Shown: piece after piece, positions 1 through 8,627 of the stretch
Position numbering within the stretch: position 1 is the first letter of the stretch
How the letters are laid out: the number at the start of each line of letters is the position of its first letter
NCBI RefSeq assembly: GCF_004766055.1
Contig: NZ_SPQR01000007.1
Span: 124,001-188,000 of the forward strand
Direction: 5' to 3'
DNA: 64,000 nucleotides
Source of the DNA: Desulfosporosinus sp. Sb-LF
GTDB lineage: Bacteria > Bacillota > Desulfitobacteriia > Desulfitobacteriales > Desulfitobacteriaceae
Position numbers and translations under genes: made by a program
The notes under the pieces: model-generated
What the model was told of the DNA's origin: nothing
The model's database searches: none
The model's input: only the letters and a program-made list of their open reading frames with translations

Positions 1-323
1 TGCGATCCAATTTCATGCCCTTCAGTCACCATTCTTTGCACCAAAGTTTGATGTTTGTCTGCCCAAGGACTCGAGAGGAAAAATGTGGCATGAATCCCTT
101 CCTTCTTAAGAATATCCAGTATGGGTTCTGCGGTCTTTTCTCCCCAACTGATATCAAAGGTCAGTCCGATTGCTTGCGTATTGACGGTAGCAGAGTAAAT
201 TGGTTTTAATTTTCCAGAAAATACAGAGGTAACATTTTCACGGTAAGCAATTAAAACGAACAACAGGATTCCCCAGAGGGCAATATTACGCCATGATGGA
301 CGTTTGAAAATAATAATTCGCAT
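1..323 (-). CDS. pdaB: PdaB-type polysaccharide deacetylase, N-terminal part (cut by window edge)
   Basis: The frame is open from an ATG at 323 to the window edge (107 codons seen). A good AAGGAGG site lies 6 to 7 bases upstream on the minus strand. The protein starts with a basic stretch and one membrane segment (about residues 12-27). The start of a NodB deacetylase domain follows, with motifs TFDISWGEK and HATFFLSSPWA and the early His motif EGHEIGSH at the edge. The TFDxSWG form in place of TFDDG is typical of the sporulation-linked PdaB group, which acts outside the membrane on spore peptidoglycan. The C-terminal catalytic half lies outside the window, so activity cannot be judged. The family is fairly sure; the PdaB subgroup is inferred from motif wording. 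Confidence 0.85.
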   Translation of the reverse strand, partial: MRIIIFKRPSWRNIALWGILLFVLIAYRENVTSVFSGKLKPIYSATVNTQAIGLTFDISWGEKTAEPILDILKKEGIHATFFLSSPWADKHQTLVQRMVTEGHEIGS

Positions 324-380
324 TTGGCATTCCTCCTTGAATAAAAGATATTCGATCAATTGCTAGATCATGAAAGTAAA

Positions 381-407
381 ACAAAAAAACGCCTCTTTTA
401 AGGCGTT
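381..407 (-). terminator. Intrinsic terminator after the small membrane protein gene
   Basis: The stem AACGCCT/AGGCGTT (388-394 with 401-407) has a 6-base loop. On the minus strand it is followed by a run of seven T. It lies downstream of the minus-strand gene ending at 511. Confidence 0.8.
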
Positions 408-510
408 GAATTAAATCGTGATTATATCGACTTGATTTGGTAAGAAAATTGCATTTATTAAGTCGGTTCGTACCTCATAGGGATACGAGAAGAGGTATTT
501 GGGAAATTTA

Positions 511-774
511 CTAACGAGAAGTGAAGCGTTTTCCCATCACTAACTGAAACAAATCAATTTTAAATAGTAATTTTAGGAAAAAATGCAGAACAATAAAAGA
601 GACACCGACAAATACGATGAAGCGAATCAAAAAGAAGGCAATGGCAAACACCCACGTGAAAACTTTACCTAAGACTAAGGCAGAGAGATACAGACCCAGA
701 ACGAGTATGAGAAGTTTGAGCGCAACCATCCAATAACTTGAAGATTGGGTTGGACGATAAGTATTCAAGGTCAA
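511..774 (-). CDS. Small two-helix membrane protein, unknown
   Basis: An 87-residue protein starting at TTG 774, with a GGGGGTG ribosome site just upstream. It has two strongly hydrophobic stretches (about residues 18-38 and 42-70), a polar N-terminus and a basic C-terminus (KRFTSR), so it is probably a small integral membrane protein. I do not recognise the family. It is a single-gene unit: an intrinsic terminator follows, and the next gene upstream is divergent. A TTG at codon 3 is an alternative start but lies further from the ribosome site. Confidence 0.6.
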   Translation of the reverse strand: MTLNTYRPTQSSSYWMVALKLLILVLGLYLSALVLGKVFTWVFAIAFFLIRFIVFVGVSFIVLHFFLKLLFKIDLFQLVMGKRFTSR

Positions 775-985
775 AACACCCCCTTCTTAAATTTAGATTA
801 TCATATTTCGACTTTTATGTCTAGGTTACAAGCTAGTTCGGCCTAAAGTTCTTGTATGCACCATTTGGCGCCTTGTCCCATCATCATTACACCTTCAATT
901 GAATTATGCGCCTCAAAGTTATACTTTCTTATATGCCCAATAAACCAATTCGTGCATATGATGGAGCAGACACGGAGGCGATAAT

Positions 986-2242
986 ATGTATGATGAGGAA
1001 TTATCCGCTTGGCGGAACCTTATGGAGAGTGGAACACAGTGTCTTGGAGAAGAACAGTATCTTAAAGCAGAAAAATATTATATGCTAGGCGTTTTAAAGG
1101 CGTATCAATTATCCGTTCCGGAAATCATTGCATTTACGTTACGGCTATTAGCTACAGTAAGAGTACGCTTAGGAAATCTGGAGTTTGCTAAAGAGGGTTT
1201 TAAAGAAGCGTTAAGTATTTGCGAAGAAATCCAGAATACTAAAGGGATGGCAGAAGCATGGGCGGGGTTAGCAAGTGTTTCGGTTAAAAAAGGAATGTTT
1301 AAGGATGCGAGCTGGGAGTATGAACGGTCGATTTCTGTTTATCCGAGCTCATCTCCACAGCTAAGGCTGAGTATGCTCTATGCAGATCTCGGTCAGGTTT
1401 ATGCAGCTCTTAAAGATTGGACTTCAGCCAAGAGTGCCTATATAAAAGCCCGTGAACTTTGTCGTTTACACGGGTTCCCAAAAGGTGAAGGAGAGTTAGA
1501 CGTTCTTCTAGGAGAATTGTGCTTTCGCCAAGGGGAAGAAACGGATGCACTTATTAATTTGAAGCATGCTTGTCAGGTTTTTGCACAAATTAATGATATG
1601 ATCTCTTTGTCAAATACGTTACAATACTTGGCGTTACTCTACTTTGATCAGGATGAAATACAGTTGGCTTTTAATTGTCAACAAAGGGCGGTTGCACTAT
1701 GCATAAAGTTTAATACTATTAATGTATTTAGTGAAAGCTGCTATTTTTTGGGTAAAATTGAGCAGTTTCTAGAGAACTATGAAGAGGCAAAATATTATCT
1801 CGGGTTGTCAATACGGTTTTACCCCGAATACGATTTAGACCTTGCTTTGCGTTATCAAAGCTTAGCGGGTATTTTCTTTCTCTGTATGGATTTAGACAAG
1901 GCTGAAACCAATTATTTAATTGCCCTAGATTTCTATGAGAAAGTAGGGGATGACTTGCGAGCTGGAGAGGTATTTGAAGCTTTGGCAGCTCTTAGAGAAA
2001 TTCGGGAGCGTAAGAAAGGTCCTATGAAAGTGCATAACGAATTAGAAAAATACCATCAAAGTGAGTTCGCTCTGGAAGCTCTGGTTCGTTTGGCAGAGTT
2101 GTATGAAAAGAAACGCAATTTCAGGGAAGCCCTAGAATATTACTGGAAGGCTCTTGAAATGGGACGGGATGCTGAATTGACGACTGACTGGATTGAGTCA
2201 AGGGTTCAGCGTGTGTCGAAGCGACTTCGTAGAAAAAGTTAA
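986..2242 (+). CDS. TPR-repeat protein
   Basis: A 418-residue soluble protein made almost entirely of helical tetratricopeptide-type repeats of 34-40 residues. Examples are the A/G/A-Y-Y patterns around GNLEFAKEGFKEAL, KDWTSAKSAYIKA and RNFREALEYYWKALEMG. There is no signal peptide or enzyme domain. The start is ATG 986, with GGAGG at 974-978. TPR proteins act as protein-protein scaffolds; some Firmicute ones (Rap, LcpA-like) regulate signalling, but no such link is visible here. It stands alone between a divergent small gene and an unknown gene about 100 bases downstream. The partner and role are unknown. Confidence 0.75.
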   Translation: MYDEELSAWRNLMESGTQCLGEEQYLKAEKYYMLGVLKAYQLSVPEIIAFTLRLLATVRVRLGNLEFAKEGFKEALSICEEIQNTKGMAEAWAGLASVSVKKGMFKDASWEYERSISVYPSSSPQLRLSMLYADLGQVYAALKDWTSAKSAYIKARELCRLHGFPKGEGELDVLLGELCFRQGEETDALINLKHACQVFAQINDMISLSNTLQYLALLYFDQDEIQLAFNCQQRAVALCIKFNTINVFSESCYFLGKIEQFLENYEEAKYYLGLSIRFYPEYDLDLALRYQSLAGIFFLCMDLDKAETNYLIALDFYEKVGDDLRAGEVFEALAALREIRERKKGPMKVHNELEKYHQSEFALEALVRLAELYEKKRNFREALEYYWKALEMGRDAELTTDWIESRVQRVSKRLRRKS

Positions 2243-2359
2243 TCTCCGGAATATTTCCTAATATTTCAAAAAATTAGCTTTCAAAAAATGGTTACTTCAG
2301 TTAGAATAGGATTATAAAAGTTCTCCTATAAGATAAAAGGGATGGGGGTGGAAGTGAAC

Positions 2360-2890
2360 ATGCGAGAGGAAGACGCTGTGCTTCTGGAATGCTTGGAAGA
2401 CGTGTATTACGCCTTTGAAAAGGCCTTAAAGAAGGCTCAAAAAGTACGTTCGATCCATGTCCAAAAATTTGAACGACTCTTCGATGAATTAAGAAGCCAA
2501 CGTAGGGTTTTTGAAGACATTTCTATCCCGGCTCGACTTATTGTCGAACAATTATTAGAATCCCAATTTAGGGTGGGTCAGGTTGCACTGGAAGCAGAGT
2601 ATTTGAGACAACCGTTTACTGGGGTTGAAGCCGTTAAGGTTGAAGAATTCGGAATTATTCGCGTGAAACTTGGAGAAGCGGAAATTTCATGGCGAGATGG
2701 GAATTATTATTATTACCTTTATCCAGATAAGGTTGAACTGAGAGCGATGGATGAGAAGTCTGCCATCAAATTGCTTTTTTCCATTTCCTTTAATCGACAA
2801 ACTTTAGAACGGTTTCCGGAAATATTAGCGTCTCCTAATGTTGTTTATATACATCCGCAACTTGAAAAATGGATACGAAAGGAGCAATAA
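2360..2890 (+). CDS. Hypothetical protein coupled to cobO
   Basis: A 176-residue protein that I do not recognise. The N-terminal half is charged and helical (about residues 1-75). The C-terminal half looks beta-rich (WRDGNYYYYLYP, then VELRAMD), with no membrane segment or Cys motif. The start is set at ATG 2360 because GGGGGTGG lies 8 bases upstream; an in-frame ATG at 2342 lies upstream of that site and has a poor one of its own. Its stop codon overlaps the next start (TAATG at 2888-2892), so it is probably translationally coupled to the cobalamin adenosyltransferase. No function should be assumed from that. Confidence 0.65.
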   Translation: MREEDAVLLECLEDVYYAFEKALKKAQKVRSIHVQKFERLFDELRSQRRVFEDISIPARLIVEQLLESQFRVGQVALEAEYLRQPFTGVEAVKVEEFGIIRVKLGEAEISWRDGNYYYYLYPDKVELRAMDEKSAIKLLFSISFNRQTLERFPEILASPNVVYIHPQLEKWIRKEQ

Positions 2891-3423
2891 TGTCAAATCT
2901 TACACAAGGATTAGTTCAAATTTATACGGGTAACGGAAAAGGAAAAACCACCGCTGCCTTTGGCTTGACAATACGCGCGGTTGGTCATGGTTTTCGGGTC
3001 TATATTATACAATTTATGAAAGGGGGGAATGATTACGGAGAGTTAGAAGGTCTGAAACACTTGTGGCCAGAATGCCAGCACGAAAACTTTGGAGGAAAGG
3101 GCTGGGTTCGCAAAGGAGAACCCCTTGAAGAGCACATCCTTGAAGCTCGCAAGGGTTTTTCGAGAGCTCGAGAAATTGTTCTCTCTGGAGCATGGGATAT
3201 CGTCATTCTAGATGAAATTCTTAATGCTCTTTGGTTCACACTGATACCTGAAAGCGAAGTTTTGGACTTACTAAATAATAAACCCGCCCATGTTGAATTG
3301 ATTTTAACAGGTAGAAATGCCTCTCAATCACTGATCGAAAGGGCTGATCTAGTGACAGAAATGGTTCTGAAAAAGCATCCCTTCGAACAGGGGATACAAG
3401 CGCGGCAAGGAATTGAATTTTAA
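2890..3423 (+). CDS. cobO: Cob(I)alamin adenosyltransferase, CobA/CobO/BtuR type
   Basis: A 177-residue P-loop protein. The family transfers the adenosyl group of ATP to cob(I)alamin or cobyrinic acid diamide to make the adenosyl form of B12. The N-terminal Walker A is GNGKGKTT (about residues 13-20). IIQFMKGG follows, then the Walker B-like DIVILDEILNA. The C-terminal LILTGRNA motif is also typical of CobO/BtuR. Length is near the family norm. The start is ATG 2890, because AAAGGAG lies 7 bases upstream; a longer in-frame ORF from 2869 starts inside the preceding gene. No other cobalamin genes or B12 riboswitch are nearby, which suggests a salvage or stand-alone role. Confidence 0.92.
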   Translation: MSNLTQGLVQIYTGNGKGKTTAAFGLTIRAVGHGFRVYIIQFMKGGNDYGELEGLKHLWPECQHENFGGKGWVRKGEPLEEHILEARKGFSRAREIVLSGAWDIVILDEILNALWFTLIPESEVLDLLNNKPAHVELILTGRNASQSLIERADLVTEMVLKKHPFEQGIQARQGIEF

Positions 3424-3570
3424 CTTTGGTCAAGCGCATTGTAAGTTGAAGTGATTATGGATATACTCTTCTATAAAGGTTTAGGATATAGTAAGCGTCC
3501 ATGCTGAGCCAGTAAGGGGTGACGTATGGGCGTCTTTAGTTGTTGAAGAGTGGAAAGGAGAGTTAATTTA

Positions 3571-4899
3571 ATGACGATGACCCAAGAAGATGTCTTGCGG
3601 GAAGCACATGATAAAGGTATTAAGTTCATTCGTCTACAGTTTACGGATATCTTTGGAATCCTTAAGAATGTGGCCATTTCAATTGAACAGTTGGAAAAGG
3701 CCTTAGATGGGGAACTTATGTTTGATGGTTCGTCTATTGAAGGATTTGCACGTATTGAGGAATCAGATATGTACTTACGTCCAGACCCGAGTACCTTCGT
3801 TGAGTTACCTTGGCGTTCCAAAGAAGGGGGAGTTGCTCGGCTTATTTGTGATGTTTACAACCCAGATGGGACCCCTTTTGACGGATGTCCGAGAAACGCG
3901 CTCAAAAGAGTCTTAATGGAAGCCTCTGAAATGGGGTACACTTTGAATGTTGGACCTGAATTGGAATTTTTTCTCTTTCATACGGATGCCGAGGGTCGCC
4001 CCACAACGATTACACATGATAAAGCTGGCTATTTTGATTTAACCCCTATTGATCTTGGTGAGAATGCTCGTCGTGATATGGTTTTAACATTAGAACAAAT
4101 GGGCTATGAGATTGAGGCATCTCATCATGAAGTGGCGCCTGGGCAACATGAAATCGATTTTAAATATTCAAACGCATTGGATATTGCCGATAAAATTGCT
4201 ACCTTTCGTTTCGTTGTACGCACAATTGCTCAACATCATGGGTTACATGCCACCTTCATGCCTAAACCTATTTTTGGCATTAACGGATCGGGAATGCACA
4301 GTAATCAATCACTTTTCAAAGGTGGCAAAAATGCTTTTTATGACCCGGAGGATCCAATGGAACTTTCCGAAATCGCTTACCAATATATTGCTGGGCTTAT
4401 GAAGCATGCCCGTTCTTTTACTGCTATTACAAATCCGACCATCAATTCTTATAAACGGCTTGTGCCCGGTTATGAAGCCCCTTGTTATATAGCTTGGTCA
4501 GGCCGAAATAGAAGTCCACTCATCCGTGTTCCAGCCAAAAGGGGTTCCTCGACTCGCATCGAATTACGCAGCCCAGATCCTTCCTGTAATCCCTATTTGG
4601 CTATTGCTGTTCAACTTAAAGCAGGACTAGATGGTATTAAGAATAAACTTATCCCACCATCTTCACTCGATTTAAATATCTACGCAATGACCTCTATTGA
4701 ACGGGAGAAAATGGGAGTAAACACGCTACCTAGCAGCCTTAAAGAGGCATTGGATGAGTTGGCTAAGGCCCCTATCATTCAAGATGCATTGGGTAATCAT
4801 ATTTATAATCGATTTGTTGAGGCCAAGATGGATGAGTGGGACAGTTTCCGAGTCACAGTCACACAGTGGGAATTGAATCGTTATTTGGAGATGTATTAA
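3571..4899 (+). CDS. glnA: Glutamine synthetase type I
   Basis: A 442-residue cytoplasmic enzyme that makes glutamine from glutamate, ammonia and ATP. Motifs seen are the N-terminal beta-grasp with [11 protein letters not shown] and [10 protein letters not shown], the metal site GPELEFFLF, the [12 protein letters not shown] stretch, the ATP motif [15 protein letters not shown], and the glutamate loop [17 protein letters not shown]. The length and the absence of the insertion and adenylylated-Tyr region suggest the GSI-alpha form, controlled by feedback and not by adenylylation. The start is ATG 3571, with AAAGGAG 10 bases upstream; GTG 3550 is an ORF artefact. It is monocistronic with its own terminator. 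No glnR gene lies alongside. Confidence 0.97.
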   Translation: MTMTQEDVLREAHDKGIKFIRLQFTDIFGILKNVAISIEQLEKALDGELMFDGSSIEGFARIEESDMYLRPDPSTFVELPWRSKEGGVARLICDVYNPDGTPFDGCPRNALKRVLMEASEMGYTLNVGPELEFFLFHTDAEGRPTTITHDKAGYFDLTPIDLGENARRDMVLTLEQMGYEIEASHHEVAPGQHEIDFKYSNALDIADKIATFRFVVRTIAQHHGLHATFMPKPIFGINGSGMHSNQSLFKGGKNAFYDPEDPMELSEIAYQYIAGLMKHARSFTAITNPTINSYKRLVPGYEAPCYIAWSGRNRSPLIRVPAKRGSSTRIELRSPDPSCNPYLAIAVQLKAGLDGIKNKLIPPSSLDLNIYAMTSIEREKMGVNTLPSSLKEALDELAKAPIIQDALGNHIYNRFVEAKMDEWDSFRVTVTQWELNRYLEMY

Positions 4900-4900
4900 G

Positions 4901-4936
4901 AAATAAAGGCCTAGCTAATCCTGGGCCTTTATTTCT
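4901..4936 (+). terminator. glnA intrinsic terminator
   Basis: Perfect 11-bp stem AAATAAAGGCC/GGCCTTTATTT (4901-4911 with 4924-4934), beginning one base after the glnA stop. Confidence 0.8.
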
Positions 4937-5135
4937 TGGCACATTCTAGGTCCAATTAATACCAAGCAACTCGGAATAATATTAGAAGTCTGGAATATAT
5001 AAGTTGAGATAAACAATGGCATACATTTATTGATAAAAGATTGAATTTTCTCAATTTACTCTGGATTTTCAGTATGTGATGTGCTAATATAAAATTAAAT
5101 TATAGTAAGGATTGATAAAAGGAGGGTATTACATT

Positions 5136-5348
5136 ATGTTTACGATAAATCGTGATTCCATACCAAGCCCTTTCTCTCGTCGCCGACGCAAATTTAAAGT
5201 TGGAGACCGTGTTACTACGTGTAACAACTGTCTTGGAACTGTAGTACGCGTTGATCGCGATGAAGTTGGAGACTATATTGTAGCCCGCTTGGATATCTTG
5301 CCTGGTGAATTTGCCTACGACCCCTGGGATTTGGAAATAATCAAATGA
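5136..5348 (+). CDS. Small SH3/KOW-like protein, unknown
   Basis: A 70-residue protein. After a short basic patch (SRRRRKF) it has the pattern KVGDRVTTCNNCLGTVVRVD followed by DYIVARLDILPG. This is how small SH3-like or KOW-like beta-barrels begin (a V-G-D-x-V turn, then a GTV strand). One CxxC pair (CNNC) is present and might bind metal. The start is ATG 5136, with AAAGGAGG ten bases before; a TTG at 5112 contains that ribosome site and is rejected. The function is unknown. It is a monocistronic unit between glnA and prkA. Confidence 0.6.
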   Translation: MFTINRDSIPSPFSRRRRKFKVGDRVTTCNNCLGTVVRVDRDEVGDYIVARLDILPGEFAYDPWDLEIIK

Positions 5349-5367
5349 TGAGGTTGATTGAAGACTA

Positions 5368-5396
5368 GAACATCTCATGTTGGGGTGTTCTTTTTA
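5368..5396 (+). terminator. Intrinsic terminator after the small SH3-like gene
   Basis: Stem GAACATC/GGTGTTC (one G-U pair) at 5368-5374 with 5384-5390, followed by TTTTTAATTTT. Confidence 0.75.
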
Positions 5397-5503
5397 ATTT
5401 TCATTCACAAAAGAAGAGTGGGTACATGCTTTATCTCTTCCGTCGAGGCATATACTGATATAACCCGTCAGAACGAGCTGATGTTGGTGAAGGGAGGGCT
5501 ACC

Positions 5504-7405
5504 ATGGAAGTTATTAAGTGGTTGCGTGAATATCGCGAAATAGAGGCTGCTTTGGCGTGGAGCGGTACGTTTGCAGATTACTTGCCTATGGTTACTAAAA
5601 ATCCTAACTTGGCGCTTCATGCTCATGCGCGAATTTATGCGATGCTCAAGGCGGCCGGTATTGAAACAAGTGGAGATCAGAAAAAATACAAATTCTTTGA
5701 CAAGGAACTTTTTGGGTTAGACAAAACGTTAGAACGACTTATTGAAGAATATTTTCATAGCGCAGCTAAGCGTTTAGATGTTCGCAAGCGCATTCTACTG
5801 TTAATGGGACCGGTTAGTGGTGGAAAATCAACGATTGTAAGTTTATTGAAACGCGGGCTTGAAGAATTTACGAGAACTGAGGAAGGGGCAGTCTATGCTA
5901 TTGATGGGTGCCCTATGCATGAGGACCCGTTGCATCTTTTACCGGTGTCATTGCGTCCACAATTTGAAGAATTGTACGGCATTCGGATCGAGGGGAATCT
6001 TTGTCCAGTTTGTCGGCTACGCTTGGATGAGGAATTCGGGGGTGAGGTTGAACATATTCCTGTGAAACGGATTGTTTTTTCAGAGGAGCAACGGGTAGGG
6101 GTTGGAACATTTACTCCCTCGGATCCTAAGTCGCAAGATATCGCTGACTTAACTGGGAGTATTGATTTCTCCACAATTACAGAATATGGTTCAGAATCCG
6201 ATCCGCGTGCCTATCGTTTCGATGGAGAACTGAACAAGGCAAATAGGGGACTCATGGAATTTCAAGAAATGTTAAAATCTGATGAAAAGTTTCTCTGGAA
6301 TCTCCTGAGCCTTTCTCAAGAAGGAAATTTCAAAGCCGGGCGCTTTGCTTTAATCTCGGCTGACGAGCTAGTCATTGCCCATACCAACGAAAATGAATAT
6401 CAAGCGTTTATATCGAATAAGAAAAATGAAGCATTGCAATCTAGAATTATTGTTATGCACATTCCCTATAATCTTAAAGTTAGTGATGAAGTTAAAATTT
6501 ACGAAAAACTGATCAGCCAAAGTGATATTAAAAATGTGCATCTTGCTCCCCATAGTTTATGGGCAACCTCTGTGTTTAGTGTTCTTTCCCGCATAAAGCC
6601 ATCGAAAAAGCAAGGAATGGATCTCGTTAAGAAAATGAGGATCTATGATGGCGAAGATGTAGAGGGATTTAATCAAAAGGATATTAAAGAGCTGACCATG
6701 GAGGGAGAAGAGCAAGGGGAAGGCATGAGTGGTGTGGATCCTCGTTACGTAATCAACCGTATTTCTACGGCATTAATTCGAGATGACCATGCTTGTATCA
6801 ACGCGCTGGATATTTTAAGAGCTCTAAAAGACGGTTTATCTCAGCATACTTCGATCATGAAAGAAGAAAAAGAAAACCTTCTTAATCTGATTGCGGTTGC
6901 TAGGCGTGAATATGATGAAATGGCTAAAATTGAAGTCCAGAAGGCGTTTGTCTATGCCTATGAGGAATCTGCAAAGTCGCTGTTGAATAATTATCTCGAC
7001 AATGTTGAGGCGTTTTGTAATTCTTCGAAACTTTATGATCAAATAACCGGTGAACAATTGGAGCCTGATGAACAATTAATGAGAAGCATTGAGGAACAAA
7101 TCGGTGTATCGGAAAATGCCAAAAAAACCTTTCGCGAGGAAATCTTGATTCGAATTTCCATGTACGCCCGTAAGGGAAAAGCCTTTGGGTATTCGTCCCA
7201 TGAACGGTTGAAAGAAGCTATTGAAAAGAAACTCTTTGCAGACTTAAAAGATATTGTGAAAATTACAACCTCAGTTGATCATCCAGATCAAGATCAATTA
7301 AGAAGAATCAACAATGTCATGGATCGCCTCATCAATGAGCACGGATATTGTCCGATCTGTGCCAATGAAATTGTAAAGTATGTAGGGGCCCTCCTTAACC
7401 GATAG
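5504..7405 (+). CDS. prkA: PrkA/YeaG-type serine protein kinase or AAA+ protein
   Basis: A 633-residue cytoplasmic protein of the PrkA family. An N-terminal AAA+ core has Walker A GPVSGGKST at residues 102-110. A Cys motif CPVCRLRLDEEFGG and the conserved FTPSDPKSQDIADLTGSIDF stretch follow. The C-terminal PrkA domain ends in CPICANEIVKYVG. In Bacillus PrkA is a sporulation (coat) protein reported as a serine kinase, with protease activity also proposed; the E. coli homologue is YeaG. The start is ATG 5504 with GGGAGGG upstream. It is followed at 18 bases by yhbH and then spoVR, the conserved trio. A CATATACT box at 5449-5456 resembles a sporulation-sigma -10, but this is weak. Confidence 0.95.
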   Translation: MEVIKWLREYREIEAALAWSGTFADYLPMVTKNPNLALHAHARIYAMLKAAGIETSGDQKKYKFFDKELFGLDKTLERLIEEYFHSAAKRLDVRKRILLLMGPVSGGKSTIVSLLKRGLEEFTRTEEGAVYAIDGCPMHEDPLHLLPVSLRPQFEELYGIRIEGNLCPVCRLRLDEEFGGEVEHIPVKRIVFSEEQRVGVGTFTPSDPKSQDIADLTGSIDFSTITEYGSESDPRAYRFDGELNKANRGLMEFQEMLKSDEKFLWNLLSLSQEGNFKAGRFALISADELVIAHTNENEYQAFISNKKNEALQSRIIVMHIPYNLKVSDEVKIYEKLISQSDIKNVHLAPHSLWATSVFSVLSRIKPSKKQGMDLVKKMRIYDGEDVEGFNQKDIKELTMEGEEQGEGMSGVDPRYVINRISTALIRDDHACINALDILRALKDGLSQHTSIMKEEKENLLNLIAVARREYDEMAKIEVQKAFVYAYEESAKSLLNNYLDNVEAFCNSSKLYDQITGEQLEPDEQLMRSIEEQIGVSENAKKTFREEILIRISMYARKGKAFGYSSHERLKEAIEKKLFADLKDIVKITTSVDHPDQDQLRRINNVMDRLINEHGYCPICANEIVKYVGALLNR

Positions 7406-7423
7406 AGAGGAATGGGGATAAGT

Positions 7424-8560
7424 GTGGCGGATGACATAATTGTGAGTCGTGATGATTGGAGTTTGCATCGTAAGGGGTATCTTGACCAAACGAGACACAA
7501 GGAAAAAGTTGAAGAAGTCATTAAGCAACAAATGGGAGATTTGATTGTCGATGAAAGTATCATTCTAACGGATGGCAAAAAAAACACCAAGATTCCGATG
7601 CGTTCCCTAGAAGAATTTCGCTTCCGATATGATTTCAATAAAAAGAATCATACTGGACAAGGAACTAAAAAAATGGTTCCAGGTGAAATCATGGGGCGTG
7701 AACAGGTCAAGGGCAAAGGGGCTGCTGGGAGCGGGGCAGGAGAAGAACCCGGCATTGACATCTATGAAGCAGAAGTCACTTATGAGGATTTGGCAAAAAT
7801 TCTCTTCGAAGAATTGAAGTTACCCAATTTAGATGATAAAAAAAGGCCGCTTATCGCACATGATCGCCCTGAATTCAACGATGTTCGCAAAAAGGGACTT
7901 ATGGCCAATGTTGATAAAAAGCGCACATTGCTTGAAAGTATCAAAAGGCAAGCTTTTTCGCAGAAACAGAATAAAGAGGCCCGAGTACGAATTTCTCCGG
8001 AGGACTTGCGCTTTAAAACATGGGAGACTCGACCTAATTTCGAAACGAATGCGGTTATATTGGCTATGATGGATACCTCAGGCTCAATGGGGCAATTCGA
8101 AAAGTATATTTCTCGATCTTTTTTCTTTTGGATGGTTCGTTTCCTGCGTTTAAAGTATGAAAATGTAGAGATACGTTTTTTAGCACATCATACGGAGGCC
8201 AAAGAGGTGACCGAGGAGGAGTTCTTTACGCGCGGGGAAAGTGGAGGGACACGCTGCTCATCTGTGTATCAATACGCCTTAGATTTAATTGATCGCGAAT
8301 ATCCACCTGTACATTATAATGTTTATCCAGTTCATTTTACGGATGGCGACAATATTGGCTCCGATAATACCAGGGCAATGTCACTGATGAAACGCTTAGT
8401 TGAAGTGAGTCAGGTAGTCGGCTATGGAGAAATTTTAAGAACACATTATTCTAGTACTTTAATGTCAACCTTAAAACGCATAACGGACCCGAAACTACGG
8501 TTGGTGACGATTAGAGATCGAAACGAGGTATACGCCGCGCTCAAAACGGTGTTTTCCTGA
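7424..8560 (+). CDS. yhbH: YhbH/YeaH-family sporulation protein
   Basis: A 378-residue cytoplasmic protein, the usual partner of PrkA (E. coli YeaH). The C-terminal half is a von Willebrand factor A-like fold with a MIDAS-type motif MMDTSGSMG and later HFTDGDNIGSDN. The N-terminal half is charged, with a Gly-rich linker (KGKGAAGSGAGEEPG). The start is placed at GTG 7424, giving VADDIIVSRDDWSLHRKGY, because AGAGAGGA lies 12 bases upstream. ATG 7412 is in frame but only one base from that site. It is the second gene of the prkA-yhbH-spoVR operon. Confidence 0.92.
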   Translation: MADDIIVSRDDWSLHRKGYLDQTRHKEKVEEVIKQQMGDLIVDESIILTDGKKNTKIPMRSLEEFRFRYDFNKKNHTGQGTKKMVPGEIMGREQVKGKGAAGSGAGEEPGIDIYEAEVTYEDLAKILFEELKLPNLDDKKRPLIAHDRPEFNDVRKKGLMANVDKKRTLLESIKRQAFSQKQNKEARVRISPEDLRFKTWETRPNFETNAVILAMMDTSGSMGQFEKYISRSFFFWMVRFLRLKYENVEIRFLAHHTEAKEVTEEEFFTRGESGGTRCSSVYQYALDLIDREYPPVHYNVYPVHFTDGDNIGSDNTRAMSLMKRLVEVSQVVGYGEILRTHYSSTLMSTLKRITDPKLRLVTIRDRNEVYAALKTVFS

Positions 8561-8627
8561 TCATAGTCTGTTAAGTATATAGTGAGATTTACACTATTTC
8601 GGGGGAAGAATAGGTAGGGGGGGAGTC

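Noticed and set aside
15-209. Plus-strand 64-codon frame at the left end
   Set aside because: It is the shadow of the minus-strand PdaB-type gene, whose NodB motifs are clear.
3424-3570. Possible leader RNA (T-box or glnA-type) ahead of glnA
   Set aside because: No T-box sequence or convincing terminator-antiterminator pair was found.
5358-5543. 61-codon frame before prkA
   Set aside because: It overlaps the terminator and the prkA start, has no ribosome site and has an unremarkable composition.
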